Assembly (NCBI GenBank): GCA_024641785.1
Contig: JAHECK010000004.1
Coordinates: 1 to 55,990, forward strand
Length of the DNA stretch: 55,990 bases
Direction: 5' to 3'
Source: Flavobacteriales bacterium
GTDB lineage: Bacteria; Bacteroidota; Bacteroidia; Flavobacteriales_D; JAHECK01
Shown here: positions 17,513-25,872 of the stretch, in pieces
Position numbering within the stretch: the first letter of the stretch is position 1
Layout of the letters: each line of letters begins with the position of its first letter
The notes under the pieces: model-generated
Told to the model about the DNA's origin: nothing
Database searches by the model: none
What the model saw: only the letters and a program-made list of their open reading frames with translations
Position numbers and translations under genes: made by a program

Positions 17513-18567
17513 TGTGAATATTCTTCCAATCCTGACTTCAGTGCTCTTATAATTTGGTCCTCATTAATTTTAATATCAATTTCAGCACTACCGACCTTTT
17601 TTAGCAATACCATTTTTATACTTTCCCCATCATTCTTTTTATCCTTCAAAACTCTCGACATAATAGCCTTTTGCTCTTTAAAAAGCCATTTTGGAGGAGA
17701 ATAAAGACTGTATAAAAATGAATTGATCTCTTTTCGCGTTTCTTCAGACAATAGGTCCATTTCATGAGATATAGAATTTGCTAAAGCCATTCCGATAGCT
17801 ACAGAATGTCCATGACTTAATGCTTTCCCTTTTTCTATACTCACGGATTCGATCGCATGTCCAATAGTATGACCATAATTTAATTTTTTTCGATCTCCGC
17901 TTTCTCTAAAATCAAGATCAACAATAGAACTTTTAATAGATGCAACAGGCTCAATAAGAACTGAGATCTCATCATGATCATCAGGTGAGATCATCTTCAT
18001 TTTATCCCATAATTCATCATCGTTTATTAAAGCATGTTTTATCATTTCTGCATAACCCGAATGCCACTCCTTATCAGGGAGGCTTTCAAGAAAGGGAATA
18101 TAATTTAATACCACTAGAGGTTTTGTGAAACTTCCAACTAAGTTTTTAATTCCTCCTAAGTTAATTCCCGATTTCCCTCCTAAGGAAGCATCAACCATAG
18201 CTAACAAGGTAGTTGGAATATGAATAAAGTCTATCCCCCGTTTATAATTTACAGCAACCCATGCTCCAAGATCGCAGATCATTCCTCCGCCTAAATTTAT
18301 AAGTAAAGACCTTCGATCTGCATTGAGTTCATTAAGTGCCAGCCATAGTCCGCTTGCTATTTCAATTTCTTTTGATTCTTCTCCCGGATCCACTTCTAAA
18401 ATTTCGACATTCTTTAAGCTGGGAATCGCTTGCAATAAGAGAGGCAGACAATACTGATGCGTATTGCTATCAACTAAAATAAAGACAGAAGACCATTTTG
18501 CATCCTTATTTTCAAAGAATGGAATAAACTTTTTAAAATGATCGCTATAAACTATTTCTGAATTCAC
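17509..18567 (-). CDS. aroB: 3-dehydroquinate synthase
   Basis: A 352-residue NAD-dependent enzyme that cyclises DAHP to 3-dehydroquinate, the second shikimate step. The NAD-binding stretch NLGGGMICDLGAWVAVNYKRG (about 90-110) leads into FIHIPTTLLAMVDASLGGKS (115-135) and the INLGGIKNLVGSF segment. The metal-binding residues appear as Glu in SGYAEMIKHALI (about 170-185), His in LNYGHTIGHAIE (about 230-240) and His in GHSVAIGMA. It is the first gene of aroB-aroA, divergent from proline dehydrogenase with 128 bases between, and that gap contains no clear minus-strand -7 match. Confidence 0.94.
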   Translation of the reverse strand: MNSEIVYSDHFKKFIPFFENKDAKWSSVFILVDSNTHQYCLPLLLQAIPSLKNVEILEVDPGEESKEIEIASGLWLALNELNADRRSLLINLGGGMICDLGAWVAVNYKRGIDFIHIPTTLLAMVDASLGGKSGINLGGIKNLVGSFTKPLVVLNYIPFLESLPDKEWHSGYAEMIKHALINDDELWDKMKMISPDDHDEISVLIEPVASIKSSIVDLDFRESGDRKKLNYGHTIGHAIESVSIEKGKALSHGHSVAIGMALANSISHEMDLLSEETRKEINSFLYSLYSPPKWLFKEQKAIMSRVLKDKKNDGESIKMVLLKKVGSAEIDIKINEDQIIRALKSGLEEYSQ

Positions 18568-18667
18568 TTTATCTTAAATTGATATTGCTTGAATTTAATA
18601 AGATCTCTTTAACGAAAATAGCCATTTCTTCTGATTAATATCATGGATTAGGAATTGAACTTTCTAG

Positions 18668-18675
18668 TATATTTG
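18668..18675 (+). promoter_or_regulatory. Predicted promoter -7 element of proline dehydrogenase
   Basis: TATATTTG, an exact match to TAnnTTTG, lies 20 bases before the proline dehydrogenase start codon in the 128-base divergent gap. No convincing -33 TTG at 19-base spacing. Confidence 0.5.
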
Positions 18676-18695
18676 CAGCACTAAATAGTGTAGAA

Positions 18696-19862
18696 ATGGT
18701 TTCTTTTCAAAATACTCAAATAGCCTTTAGATCTAAGTCGAACGCAGATTTAAAACATGCAAGATTATTATTCAAAATGATGGGGAATGGAACCATTGTC
18801 AAGATAGGAGCTTTCGCTTCAAATTTGGCGCTTAAACTTCACTTACCAATCAATACCATCATTAAAAAAACCATTTATCGACAATTTGTAGGTGGTGAGA
18901 ATATTAGCGAATGTGAATCGACGATTAACTTGCTCTATAAATTTAAAATAGGTACCATCCTAGATTATTCACGAGAAGGGCAAAACGAAGAAAAGGAATT
19001 AGATAATACACGTGATGAAATTTTAGCTACGATCGAACGAGCTAAAGGAAATTTAAAGATTCCGTTTTGTGTTTTTAAACCCACAGGAATGGTCCGTTTT
19101 TCTATCATTGAAAAAATGTCTGAACATCCCTTAAGCATGAGTGAAGATGAAAAAGCTGAATATTTCCGCTTTGTAGAACGTGTTGATGTGGTCTGTAAAG
19201 CAGCTTACGAAAGCGGGACTCCATTATTGATCGATGCAGAAGAGACATGGATTCAGGAGCCTGTGGATAATGTGGTAGATGCAATGATGGCTAAATACAA
19301 CAAGGCCGATTTTATTGTTTACAACACATTGCAGATGTACCGTCATGATCGTTTGGAGTTTTTAAAAAAATCTCATGAAAAAGCAAAAAATGGTAATTAT
19401 AAGTTAGGGATGAAATTAGTGAGAGGTGCCTATATGGAAAAAGAACGTGAGAGAGCTGAAAAAATGGGCTATCCTTCTCCAATCTATCCTGATAAAGCTG
19501 CAACTGACAATGGCTATAACCTAGCTCAGGCATATTGCATCGAAAATATAAATGATATTGCCCTTTTATCAGGTACTCATAATGAAGAATCGATGTATCA
19601 ATTGATCGATCTAATGGAAAAACATGATGTTTCAAAAAATGATAAACGTGTTTATTTCGCTCAATTATTAGGGATGAGTGACCACATTAGTTTCAATTTA
19701 GCCAATGATGGCTTCAATGTAACAAAATATGTTCCTTATGGTCCGGTAAAAGAGGTAATGCCATATCTAATGAGAAGAGCCGAAGAAAATACCGCTGTTG
19801 CTGGTCAGACCGGAAGGGAACTTCGTTTAATTGATGATGAAATCAGTAGAAGAGGTATTTAA
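18696..19862 (+). CDS. Proline dehydrogenase (monofunctional)
   Basis: A 388-residue FAD enzyme oxidising proline to pyrroline-5-carboxylate and passing electrons to the quinone pool, the first step of proline catabolism. The barrel motifs are present: CVFKPTGMVRFSIIEKMSE, LLIDAEETWIQ, KLGMKLVRGAYMEKERERA followed by YPSPIYPDKAATDNGYN (substrate and flavin contacts), and the C-terminal YVPYGPVKEVMPYLMRRAEEN with the proline-binding YxxRRxxE-type segment. There is no aldehyde dehydrogenase half, so the P5C dehydrogenase must be elsewhere. It is followed after 57 bases by a response-regulator gene. Confidence 0.93.
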   Translation: MVSFQNTQIAFRSKSNADLKHARLLFKMMGNGTIVKIGAFASNLALKLHLPINTIIKKTIYRQFVGGENISECESTINLLYKFKIGTILDYSREGQNEEKELDNTRDEILATIERAKGNLKIPFCVFKPTGMVRFSIIEKMSEHPLSMSEDEKAEYFRFVERVDVVCKAAYESGTPLLIDAEETWIQEPVDNVVDAMMAKYNKADFIVYNTLQMYRHDRLEFLKKSHEKAKNGNYKLGMKLVRGAYMEKERERAEKMGYPSPIYPDKAATDNGYNLAQAYCIENINDIALLSGTHNEESMYQLIDLMEKHDVSKNDKRVYFAQLLGMSDHISFNLANDGFNVTKYVPYGPVKEVMPYLMRRAEENTAVAGQTGRELRLIDDEISRRGI

Positions 19863-19919
19863 TTTTTATCACTGCCCTTCTTTTCATAAAAATGCTTTAT
19901 TTTGCTTCATTATATGACT

Positions 19920-20621
19920 ATGAAACAACGTATATTACTTGTCGAAGACGAAGAAGGAATAAGGGAAAACCTTAAACTTAATCTAGAGCTTGAAGACTAT
20001 AAAGTAGTCGCAGTTGAACGTGGTAATCAAGCACTCGAAAAGTTTAAAAGCGAAAAATTCGACCTTATTCTATTAGATGTTATGATCCCGGAGATCAATG
20101 GATTTGACGTTCTTAAGATCATCCGACTCCAAAATACCCAGATCCCTGTTTTGTTTCTGACCGCTAAAAATACTTCGAGCGATATTATTGAAGGCTTAAA
20201 AATCGGTGCCGACGACTATATTACCAAGCCTTTTAATCTGGAAGAATTATTATTACGGGTTCAAAAACTATTGTTTAGAACTCAGCAGGATAAACCCGAA
20301 AGCAAAACAGAAGTACTTAATTTCGGTGCGAATATGGTTAATTTTAAAACTTTTGAAAGTAAAAATTATTTAAATGAGTATAAACGACTTTCAAAAAAAG
20401 AAATTCTTCTATTAAAACTGCTTTCCGATAGTGAAAATGAAGTGGTCTCAAGAAATGAGATTCTTGAAAAAATATGGGGTTATGAAATTTTTCCTTCTAC
20501 CCGAACCATCGACAATTACATTTTAGCATTTAGAAAACATTTTGAAGAAGATGCAAGAAACCCTAAATACTTTTTTAGTATCAGAGGTGTAGGTTATAAA
20601 ATGATTATTCCGAAGGATTAA
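19920..20621 (+). CDS. OmpR-family response regulator
   Basis: A two-component transcription factor of about 233 residues. The receiver domain (1-120) has the acidic pair Glu9-Asp10, phospho-acceptor Asp53 in LLLDVMIP, Thr81 and Lys103 in YITKPFN. The C-terminal winged-helix DNA-binding domain (about 145-233) contains YKRLSKKEILLLKLL, VVSRNEILEKIWG and RTIDNYILAFRKHF, ending GVGYKMI. The frame extends upstream to a TTG (19902) and an ATG (19914), but homologous proteins begin MK-R-ILLVED, and a near-consensus -7 element (ttattttg, ending 19904) would put the transcript start near 19908, which favours the ATG at 19920. No histidine kinase lies nearby. The stop overlaps the stop of convergent nhaA. 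Confidence 0.9.
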   Translation: MKQRILLVEDEEGIRENLKLNLELEDYKVVAVERGNQALEKFKSEKFDLILLDVMIPEINGFDVLKIIRLQNTQIPVLFLTAKNTSSDIIEGLKIGADDYITKPFNLEELLLRVQKLLFRTQQDKPESKTEVLNFGANMVNFKTFESKNYLNEYKRLSKKEILLLKLLSDSENEVVSRNEILEKIWGYEIFPSTRTIDNYILAFRKHFEEDARNPKYFFSIRGVGYKMIIPKD

Positions 20622-21949
20622 TTCTTCTTTTTTTCTAATCCAAAAGACAATAAAACCATTCCTAAAACAGCGGCTAATATCGAAGCCGTCATAATCCCAA
20701 CTTTGGCGATCTGAACATTCTGTTCATTAATAAATGCCAGATCGGAAATAAACATCGACATGGTAAATCCAATTCCAGCCAGCATAGCCATTCCATACAT
20801 CATTTTCCAATTTACGCCTTCTGGCAATGAAGCAAATTTGAAATGTACGAGCAACTTTGTGATTAAAGTGATTCCAACAAACTTACCTCCTACTAAACCT
20901 ATAATAATCCCAATGGATATGGGATGAAATAGCATGTTGATAATACTCCCTTCGATATGAACACCCGCATTTGCTAAGGCAAAAAGGGGTAGAATAAAAT
21001 AGGTTACTATAGGATGCAGCGAATGTTCCAACTGTTGCAATGGTGTATGTGCATCTTTACTTAATCTTAACGTTTCATCGATAAGATGCGCTTCTTTTTG
21101 AGAGTGAAGTGAACTCTGTTTAAGAATTTTTTTCTTAAATCGGCTTACAATACCTTCAAGTTTAATAATGAATTCCTCTTTTGTGATCTTTGTATGTACA
21201 GGAATAGTAAAGGCTATCAAAACACCTGCTAAGGTTGCATGAACTCCTGAAAAAACAAAAGAGATCCACACTCCTAATAGACCAACCACTCCATAAAAAG
21301 TACTGCTTCTTATTCTCATTCTATTTGCAATGATCAGAACTGCTATGAAGATCCCGGCATTTATTAATTCCGTAAAATCGATGCTTTCGGTATAAAATAA
21401 TGCGATTACGATAATGGCTCCTAAATCGTCCGCAATGGCTAAAGCGGTTAAAAAAATCTTTAATTGAATTGGAACCCTATCCCCCAATAAAGATAATAAT
21501 CCAAGGGCAAAAGCAATATCAGTAGCCATTGGGACTCCCCATCCTTTGATATTTTCGGGATTATTATAATTGAAAACAACAAAAAACAATGCAGGTACGA
21601 TCATACCACCTATCGCAGCCATTATAGGTAAAAAAGCTTTTTGTTTAGTAGATAACTCTCCAGCCATCACTTCACGCTTGATCTCTAAACCGATAACAAA
21701 GAAAAACAAAGCCATTAAACCGTCATTGATCCAATGATGCAGGTTAGCTGTTAAATCAATAGTCCCGAATTTTAATGATAGGATCAGATCATGCCATAAA
21801 TAGTGATAGCTATCGTACCAAGGAGAATTAGCCCAAATGATGGCAATTATGGAAACTAATATCAGGATAACCCCGCCAATGGATTCTTCCCCAATAAAAT
21901 TCTTAATACTAAATGAAGATTCTGTGGTGTGTTCTAGGTCGTTTTTCAT
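20618..21949 (-). CDS. nhaA: Na+/H+ antiporter NhaA
   Basis: A 443-residue inner-membrane antiporter exporting sodium for protons, important for salt and pH balance. Key residues are visible: FFVIGLEIKREVMAGEL, GVPMATDIAFALGLLSL (Asp equivalent to E. coli Asp133) and ALAIADDLGAIIVIALFYTE with the paired ion-binding Asp-Asp (163/164 equivalents). It is longer than the E. coli protein (388), mainly through a hydrophilic insert around residues 260-300 (FKKKILKQSSLHSQKEAH). The gene starts 41 bases downstream of the SRP RNA terminator on the same strand; a 7/8 -7 match (CATTTTTG on the minus strand) is just upstream of it. Confidence 0.95.
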   Translation of the reverse strand: MKNDLEHTTESSFSIKNFIGEESIGGVILILVSIIAIIWANSPWYDSYHYLWHDLILSLKFGTIDLTANLHHWINDGLMALFFFVIGLEIKREVMAGELSTKQKAFLPIMAAIGGMIVPALFFVVFNYNNPENIKGWGVPMATDIAFALGLLSLLGDRVPIQLKIFLTALAIADDLGAIIVIALFYTESIDFTELINAGIFIAVLIIANRMRIRSSTFYGVVGLLGVWISFVFSGVHATLAGVLIAFTIPVHTKITKEEFIIKLEGIVSRFKKKILKQSSLHSQKEAHLIDETLRLSKDAHTPLQQLEHSLHPIVTYFILPLFALANAGVHIEGSIINMLFHPISIGIIIGLVGGKFVGITLITKLLVHFKFASLPEGVNWKMMYGMAMLAGIGFTMSMFISDLAFINEQNVQIAKVGIMTASILAAVLGMVLLSFGLEKKKN

Positions 21950-21990
21950 TATTTACTGAAACCTTTTCAAAAATGAAAATACAAAAAAAA

Positions 21991-22088
21991 GGGTAAGTTA
22001 CTTTATTCGCACCGCTACAACCCAATACCCTTGCTTTCTTCCGAACCTGGGGGATTCTCGGGGAGCTGGTCGATAAAGACTTACCCCC
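21991..22088 (-). ncRNA. ffs: Signal recognition particle RNA, small bacterial type
   Basis: On the minus strand the apical part reads CAGGTTCGGAAGAAAGCA, the SRP domain IV hallmark: a GGAA tetraloop closed by UUC/GAA, where E. coli has UCC/GGA (a pair-preserving change), flanked by the CAGG/AGCA internal loop that binds Ffh. The 5' end GGGGGTAAGTC and 3' end ACTTACCC are complementary and close the long hairpin, giving about 98 nt. Eight T residues follow directly (minus strand, 21990 down to 21983), so the closing stem can also act as terminator. The RNA with Ffh targets nascent membrane proteins to the translocon. Confidence 0.92.
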
Positions 22089-22090
22089 TG

Positions 22091-22120
22091 CAAAAGTATA
22101 AAACAGATAATAATAAGCAA
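22091..22120 (-). promoter_or_regulatory. Near-perfect Bacteroidota promoter of the SRP RNA gene
   Basis: On the minus strand TTG at 22120-22118 is followed after exactly 19 bases by TACTTTTG at 22098-22091, matching the -33 TTG / -7 TAnnTTTG consensus of the phylum's primary sigma factor. The predicted start falls on the first G of the RNA at about 22088, which agrees with the start deduced from the folded stem. Confidence 0.8.
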
Positions 22121-22148
22121 CTTTAAGTTAATTTATTAATGACCTTAT

Positions 22149-22156
22149 TATATTTG
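22149..22156 (+). promoter_or_regulatory. Predicted promoter -7 element of the DUF4199 gene
   Basis: TATATTTG, an exact match to TAnnTTTG, lies 23 bases before the start codon at 22180 and is divergent from the SRP RNA promoter. Confidence 0.5.
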
Positions 22157-22179
22157 TTACTCACCAAAACGATTAAACC

Positions 22180-22725
22180 ATGATACATCCTCTATCTTAC
22201 AAGAGCGGATTGATTGCCGCAACAGTAACCATAGCCTATACTTTAATAGCTTATGTTGTTGGTATTGAATTATTTACTAATTTCTGGATACCAATGGTTA
22301 TTATTTTTGGGATATTAATTTATCTAATTTTATCCTTAAAAAAAGTTCGTGAGTCATTAGGAACAATGTCTTTTCAAGAAGGCTTTTTAAACTTTGCTGT
22401 GATGGCTGCTATCTATGTTTTTGTTTCGCAACTGTTTAATTTTTTACTTTTAAACGTAATCGATCCTGAATTCGGAGTAACCGTAAACGATGTTATAATT
22501 GAAAAAGCCATTGGAATGATGGAACGATTTGGAGCACCTGAAAATGAAATAGAAAAAGCATTAGTAGATATGGAAAATGATTTTGAATCTCAAAAATCAT
22601 TCGTAGGAGCTTTGTGGGGTTGGGTCAAATTTTACGGATTTTTTATTATTGTAGGATTAATTGTAGCTGCTGTGATGAAAACAAAAAAACCGGAATTTTC
22701 AATAACTGTAGAAGAAGTTGAGTAA
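22180..22725 (+). CDS. DUF4199 family membrane protein
   Basis: A 181-residue inner-membrane protein with four predicted transmembrane helices: residues about 10-28, 35-52, 70-92 and 148-168. The spacing and the SFQEGFLNFAVMAA segment fit DUF4199, a Bacteroidota family of unknown function often found next to a family 2 glycosyltransferase, as here. The loop between helices 3 and 4 (about 95-145) is acidic. The stop overlaps the TTG start of the transferase gene by 8 bases, so the two products are probably made together and may work together. Function unknown. Confidence 0.85.
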   Translation: MIHPLSYKSGLIAATVTIAYTLIAYVVGIELFTNFWIPMVIIFGILIYLILSLKKVRESLGTMSFQEGFLNFAVMAAIYVFVSQLFNFLLLNVIDPEFGVTVNDVIIEKAIGMMERFGAPENEIEKALVDMENDFESQKSFVGALWGWVKFYGFFIIVGLIVAAVMKTKKPEFSITVEEVE

Positions 22726-23677
22726 ACTAGATATTTCAATTGTTATTCCCCTCTTAAATGAAGAGGAATCTTTAGTCGAATTGGTCCCCTGGATCGATTC
22801 AATATTAATTGAAAATAAATTGAATGGCGAGATCGTATTAGTTGACGATGGAAGCACTGATCATTCATGGGATGTCATTGCGTCATTGAAAACCAAATGT
22901 CAAATAAAAGCCATTCGCTTTAAAAGAAATTATGGGAAGTCGGCAGCTTTAAACACCGGCTTCCAAAATACAAGTGGGAAAGTGGTCATTACCATGGATG
23001 CTGACTTACAAGACTCACCTGATGAAATTCCTGAATTGTATCGAATGATCAATGAGGATGGATATGACATCGTTTCCGGATGGAAGAAAAAAAGATTTGA
23101 TCCACTAACAAAAACCTTACCCACCAAGATCTTTAATGGGGTGAATCGCTGGATGTCCGGAATTGCACTTCATGATATGAATTGCGGATTAAAAGCCTAC
23201 GACAGCAGAGTAACAAAAAACATAGAAGTTTACGGTGAAATGCATCGCTATATCCCTGTCATTGCAAAGAGTAAAGGATATTCTAAAATAGGCGAAAAAG
23301 TAGTCGCACATCAAGCGAGAAAATACGGTAATACTAAATTTGGTATGGAACGATTTATAAATGGCTTTCTTGATCTATTGACCATCACTTTTGTGTCTCG
23401 CTTCAGTAAAAAACCAATGCATTTTTTTGGTGCTTTAGGAACCCTGATGTTTTTTATCGGATTTTTGGTTACCGCTTGGTTGATGATCTCTAAGATCTAT
23501 AGTTTATATCAGGGAAATCCAAATCGATTGATCACCGAAGAACCCGGTTTCTACTTTTCTTTATTCATTATGACCATTGGTACTCAACTATTTCTTACAG
23601 GATTTTTAGCTGAGCTTATCAGTAGAAATGCCCCTGACAGAAATCAATATGATATCGAAGAAACGCTCAATATATAA
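22718..23677 (+). CDS. Membrane-anchored family 2 glycosyltransferase (DPM1/ArnC-like)
   Basis: A 319-residue polyprenyl-phosphate glycosyltransferase. The GT-A domain (1-220) shows IVIPLLNEEESL, VDDGSTDHSWDVI, the metal site MDADLQDSPDEI (about 91-103) and MNCGLKAYD. Two C-terminal transmembrane helices (about 235-258 and 272-296) anchor it, as in ArnC/GtrB relatives that load a sugar onto undecaprenyl phosphate. The start is TTG at 22718: translation from there gives MSKLDISIVIPLLNEEE with the proper GT2 N terminus, and no ATG is available before the fold begins. Sugar donor unknown. It is coupled to DUF4199 upstream and ends 2 bases from convergent ridA-like gene. Confidence 0.9.
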   Translation: MSKLDISIVIPLLNEEESLVELVPWIDSILIENKLNGEIVLVDDGSTDHSWDVIASLKTKCQIKAIRFKRNYGKSAALNTGFQNTSGKVVITMDADLQDSPDEIPELYRMINEDGYDIVSGWKKKRFDPLTKTLPTKIFNGVNRWMSGIALHDMNCGLKAYDSRVTKNIEVYGEMHRYIPVIAKSKGYSKIGEKVVAHQARKYGNTKFGMERFINGFLDLLTITFVSRFSKKPMHFFGALGTLMFFIGFLVTAWLMISKIYSLYQGNPNRLITEEPGFYFSLFIMTIGTQLFLTGFLAELISRNAPDRNQYDIEETLNI

Positions 23678-23679
23678 GT

Positions 23680-24057
23680 TTACTTATACGCGATAAGCGA
23701 GATCTCAATATTTACATTTAAGGGTAAAGCCGAAACTTGAACTGTTTCTCTTGCAGGTGGTTCTGAAGTAAAATAATTCCCATAAACGGAGTTCATTTCT
23801 GCAAAATCTGCCATGTCTTTCAAGAAGATCGAACATTTTACGACATTCGAAAAGCTCATTTCCGATTCTTTTAAAATAGCCGCCAAATTCTCCATTACTT
23901 GTTTCGTTTCGGTTTTAATATCCTGATTATTCAGCTTTCCGGTAGCGGGCACAAGTGCAACCTGTCCACTACAATATAACGTTCCATTAATGAGTACTGC
24001 TTGACTATAAGGTCCAACCGGAGCCGGAGCCAGGTCACTTTTAATTACTTTTTTCAC
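23680..24057 (-). CDS. RidA family protein (enamine/imine deaminase)
   Basis: A 125-residue member of the RidA/YjgF family, small trimeric cytosolic proteins that hydrolyse reactive enamines and imines produced by PLP enzymes. Signature parts are APVGPYSQAVLINGTLYCSGQVAL at the start, LKESEMSFSNVVKCSIFLKDM in the middle and PARETVQVSALPLNVNIEIS, where the Arg of PARE is the substrate-carboxylate arginine of active RidA proteins. Nothing essential looks missing. It is the last gene of a three-gene minus-strand unit, 3 bases after the epimerase. Confidence 0.95.
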   Translation of the reverse strand: MKKVIKSDLAPAPVGPYSQAVLINGTLYCSGQVALVPATGKLNNQDIKTETKQVMENLAAILKESEMSFSNVVKCSIFLKDMADFAEMNSVYGNYFTSEPPARETVQVSALPLNVNIEISLIAYK

Positions 24058-24060
24058 GCT

Positions 24061-25014
24061 TTAATTATTATATAAAATTAACTCGGGTGTTTTTAACATT
24101 TTTTCAATTCCTGCACTCAGACTGATCAAATCCCGGTCTAAAACCTTTCTCATTTTACTATTATCGGGTTGTCTTCTTTTCATATCTCCATCTTCCAATG
24201 GGGCAAGAAAAATAATTTTTGATTTAGAACCTGTAATGGCAATGATCAATTCAGCCAACTCCAAAATAGTGATCACTTCATGACTTCCAACATTAACGAT
24301 CTCATTAACCATCAGATCATTTTGAAAACATTTCAATGTAAAGTCAATATTATCATCGATATAGCAAAAAGTTCTCGTTTGATTACCTTCGCCAAAGATG
24401 GTAATGTCCTCATTTTTCAAAGCAGCAGCTAAAAATTTAGAAATAACAAAATCGCGACTCTGACGAGGCCCGTAAGTATTGAAAAATCTAAAAATGCTGT
24501 AATCCAACCCATATTCCTGTTGGTAGGATTTTAAATAAGCCTCTCCTACATTTTTAACTACTGCATAAGGAACTCTTGAGTTTAAAGGAGTATAGATCTC
24601 ATTCTGTGGAATATGAACCGGTTCGCCATATACTTCAGATGATGAAGAATAATGAACTCGTTTAACCCCTGTATTTTTAGAAAGATCCAAAATATTTCTG
24701 ATGCCTTCGATATCCTTTAAAACCGCTAATGGATTTTCTTGCGTTCTCTGCACGCCTACCATAGCTGCATAATGAAAAACATAATCAAATCGATGGGATA
24801 GCATCACATCAGTGATCTCATCTTTTACATTAACATCCCCTTTAATAAAAGTCCAGTTAGCATTATTTGATGAAGGGAGTTTTTCTTTAGAACCCGTTAT
24901 TAGGTTATCAAATATAACTACCTGGTGATCTTCTGATAAGAGTAAGCCATTTGCAAGTGCACTTCCAATATTTCCAGCTCCTCCTGTGATCAATATTTTC
25001 TTTTTTCTGCTCAT
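24061..25014 (-). CDS. NAD-dependent sugar epimerase/dehydratase
   Basis: A 317-residue extended short-chain dehydrogenase acting on nucleotide sugars. The N terminus has the NAD-binding ITGGAGNIGSALANGLL (GxxGxxG), FDNLITGSKEKLP and GDV. Catalytic residues are Ser-Ser in HYSSSSEVYG and Tyr-x3-Lys in VPYAVVKNVGE. FRFFNTYGPRQ and TRTFCYIDDNIDFT are substrate-domain motifs of the UDP-glucuronate decarboxylase/UDP-glucose epimerase group. It probably provides an activated sugar for a surface glycan; the exact reaction is not predictable. It overlaps the upstream lipoprotein gene by 4 bases and is followed after 3 bases by the RidA gene. Confidence 0.9.
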   Translation of the reverse strand: MSRKKKILITGGAGNIGSALANGLLLSEDHQVVIFDNLITGSKEKLPSSNNANWTFIKGDVNVKDEITDVMLSHRFDYVFHYAAMVGVQRTQENPLAVLKDIEGIRNILDLSKNTGVKRVHYSSSSEVYGEPVHIPQNEIYTPLNSRVPYAVVKNVGEAYLKSYQQEYGLDYSIFRFFNTYGPRQSRDFVISKFLAAALKNEDITIFGEGNQTRTFCYIDDNIDFTLKCFQNDLMVNEIVNVGSHEVITILELAELIIAITGSKSKIIFLAPLEDGDMKRRQPDNSKMRKVLDRDLISLSAGIEKMLKTPELILYNN

Positions 25015-25817
25015 TTAAATAAGTGCATAATAATTGAATACGGAATTAAAATCTCTGAAGGGCCCATAGAGTAGGGAGCAATATCGTAGCTATTGAAATA
25101 AAATAATAAACCTTGGTCGGTGAAAGCAAAATTTGTACTCAATTCAAATACATTATTTTCAAACCAATATCCCATTGAATCAAAAGAAGTCTTCGTCCCG
25201 ATATCATAATTTTTTCTAAATATATTTTCTCCGATTTTAGTCACTTCTTTTAAAGAAGCTTCGTTAAAGATCATGGTCAGACCTAAAGAATCGCCGGTTT
25301 GTGGATCGAAATTTCTTAAATAGATATATTCATTTGGGTGTGCTCCTCCATAAAAACTATTGATGTTACAACTAAAGGATAAAACTCTTTTTTGAATCGA
25401 TAGCCATTCCGCTTCTCTTATGTCATACCATGCTATACTATAATCATCATCTAAGAAAATAGAATCTTTTTTAAAGCTATCATAATCCAATATAAATTGA
25501 TCACAGAGCTCTTTTGGATTGCCCGCTTCTTCTCCTAAAATGATACGATCTATCGATTCGGTGATTTTAGAAAGCACCTCATCCCCTAGCTGATGAGTAA
25601 ATTGAGGGTAGTTTATAGAAATATAGGAGCAGTCTCCTTCATTAATATCACAATCTTTATAAGAACAAAGCACTTCTTTAACTTCAAAATGATAATGTTC
25701 AGCATTAAAATCCGAATCAACTCCTCCTTCACTTTCACAAGAACTTAAAACAATTGCACTTAAAACAAAAACAAGGATAGATAGAGCTCTCAAAATATTA
25801 ATTTTTCTTAAAACCAT
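25011..25817 (-). CDS. Lipoprotein with DUF4163/DUF3298 (RsiV-like) fold
   Basis: A 268-residue predicted lipoprotein: the hydrophobic N terminus ends in a lipobox (IVLSSC, Cys near residue 27). The mature part reads ISINYPQFTHQLGDEVLSKI near 68-88, SCNINSFYGGAHPNEYIYLR near 150-170, then FDPQTGDSLGLTMIFNE and a C-terminal LLFYFNSYDIAPYSMGP. This order matches the DUF4163-DUF3298 pair found in RsiV and in PdaC-type peptidoglycan-associated proteins. The role here is not known; the glycan-associated fold would fit cell-envelope work. It is the first gene of the unit with the sugar epimerase and RidA. Confidence 0.8.
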   Translation of the reverse strand: MVLRKINILRALSILVFVLSAIVLSSCESEGGVDSDFNAEHYHFEVKEVLCSYKDCDINEGDCSYISINYPQFTHQLGDEVLSKITESIDRIILGEEAGNPKELCDQFILDYDSFKKDSIFLDDDYSIAWYDIREAEWLSIQKRVLSFSCNINSFYGGAHPNEYIYLRNFDPQTGDSLGLTMIFNEASLKEVTKIGENIFRKNYDIGTKTSFDSMGYWFENNVFELSTNFAFTDQGLLFYFNSYDIAPYSMGPSEILIPYSIIMHLFK

Positions 25818-25872
25818 GATTCAGAGTAAAAATAAATCAAAATTTCACGTTCTTTGACTATTATTAATAATA

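Noticed and set aside
19902-19919. TTG start or first ATG (19914) for the response regulator
   Set aside because: The receiver domain begins at MKQRILLVEDEE (19920); upstream codons coincide with the likely promoter. The choice of 19914 cannot be fully excluded.
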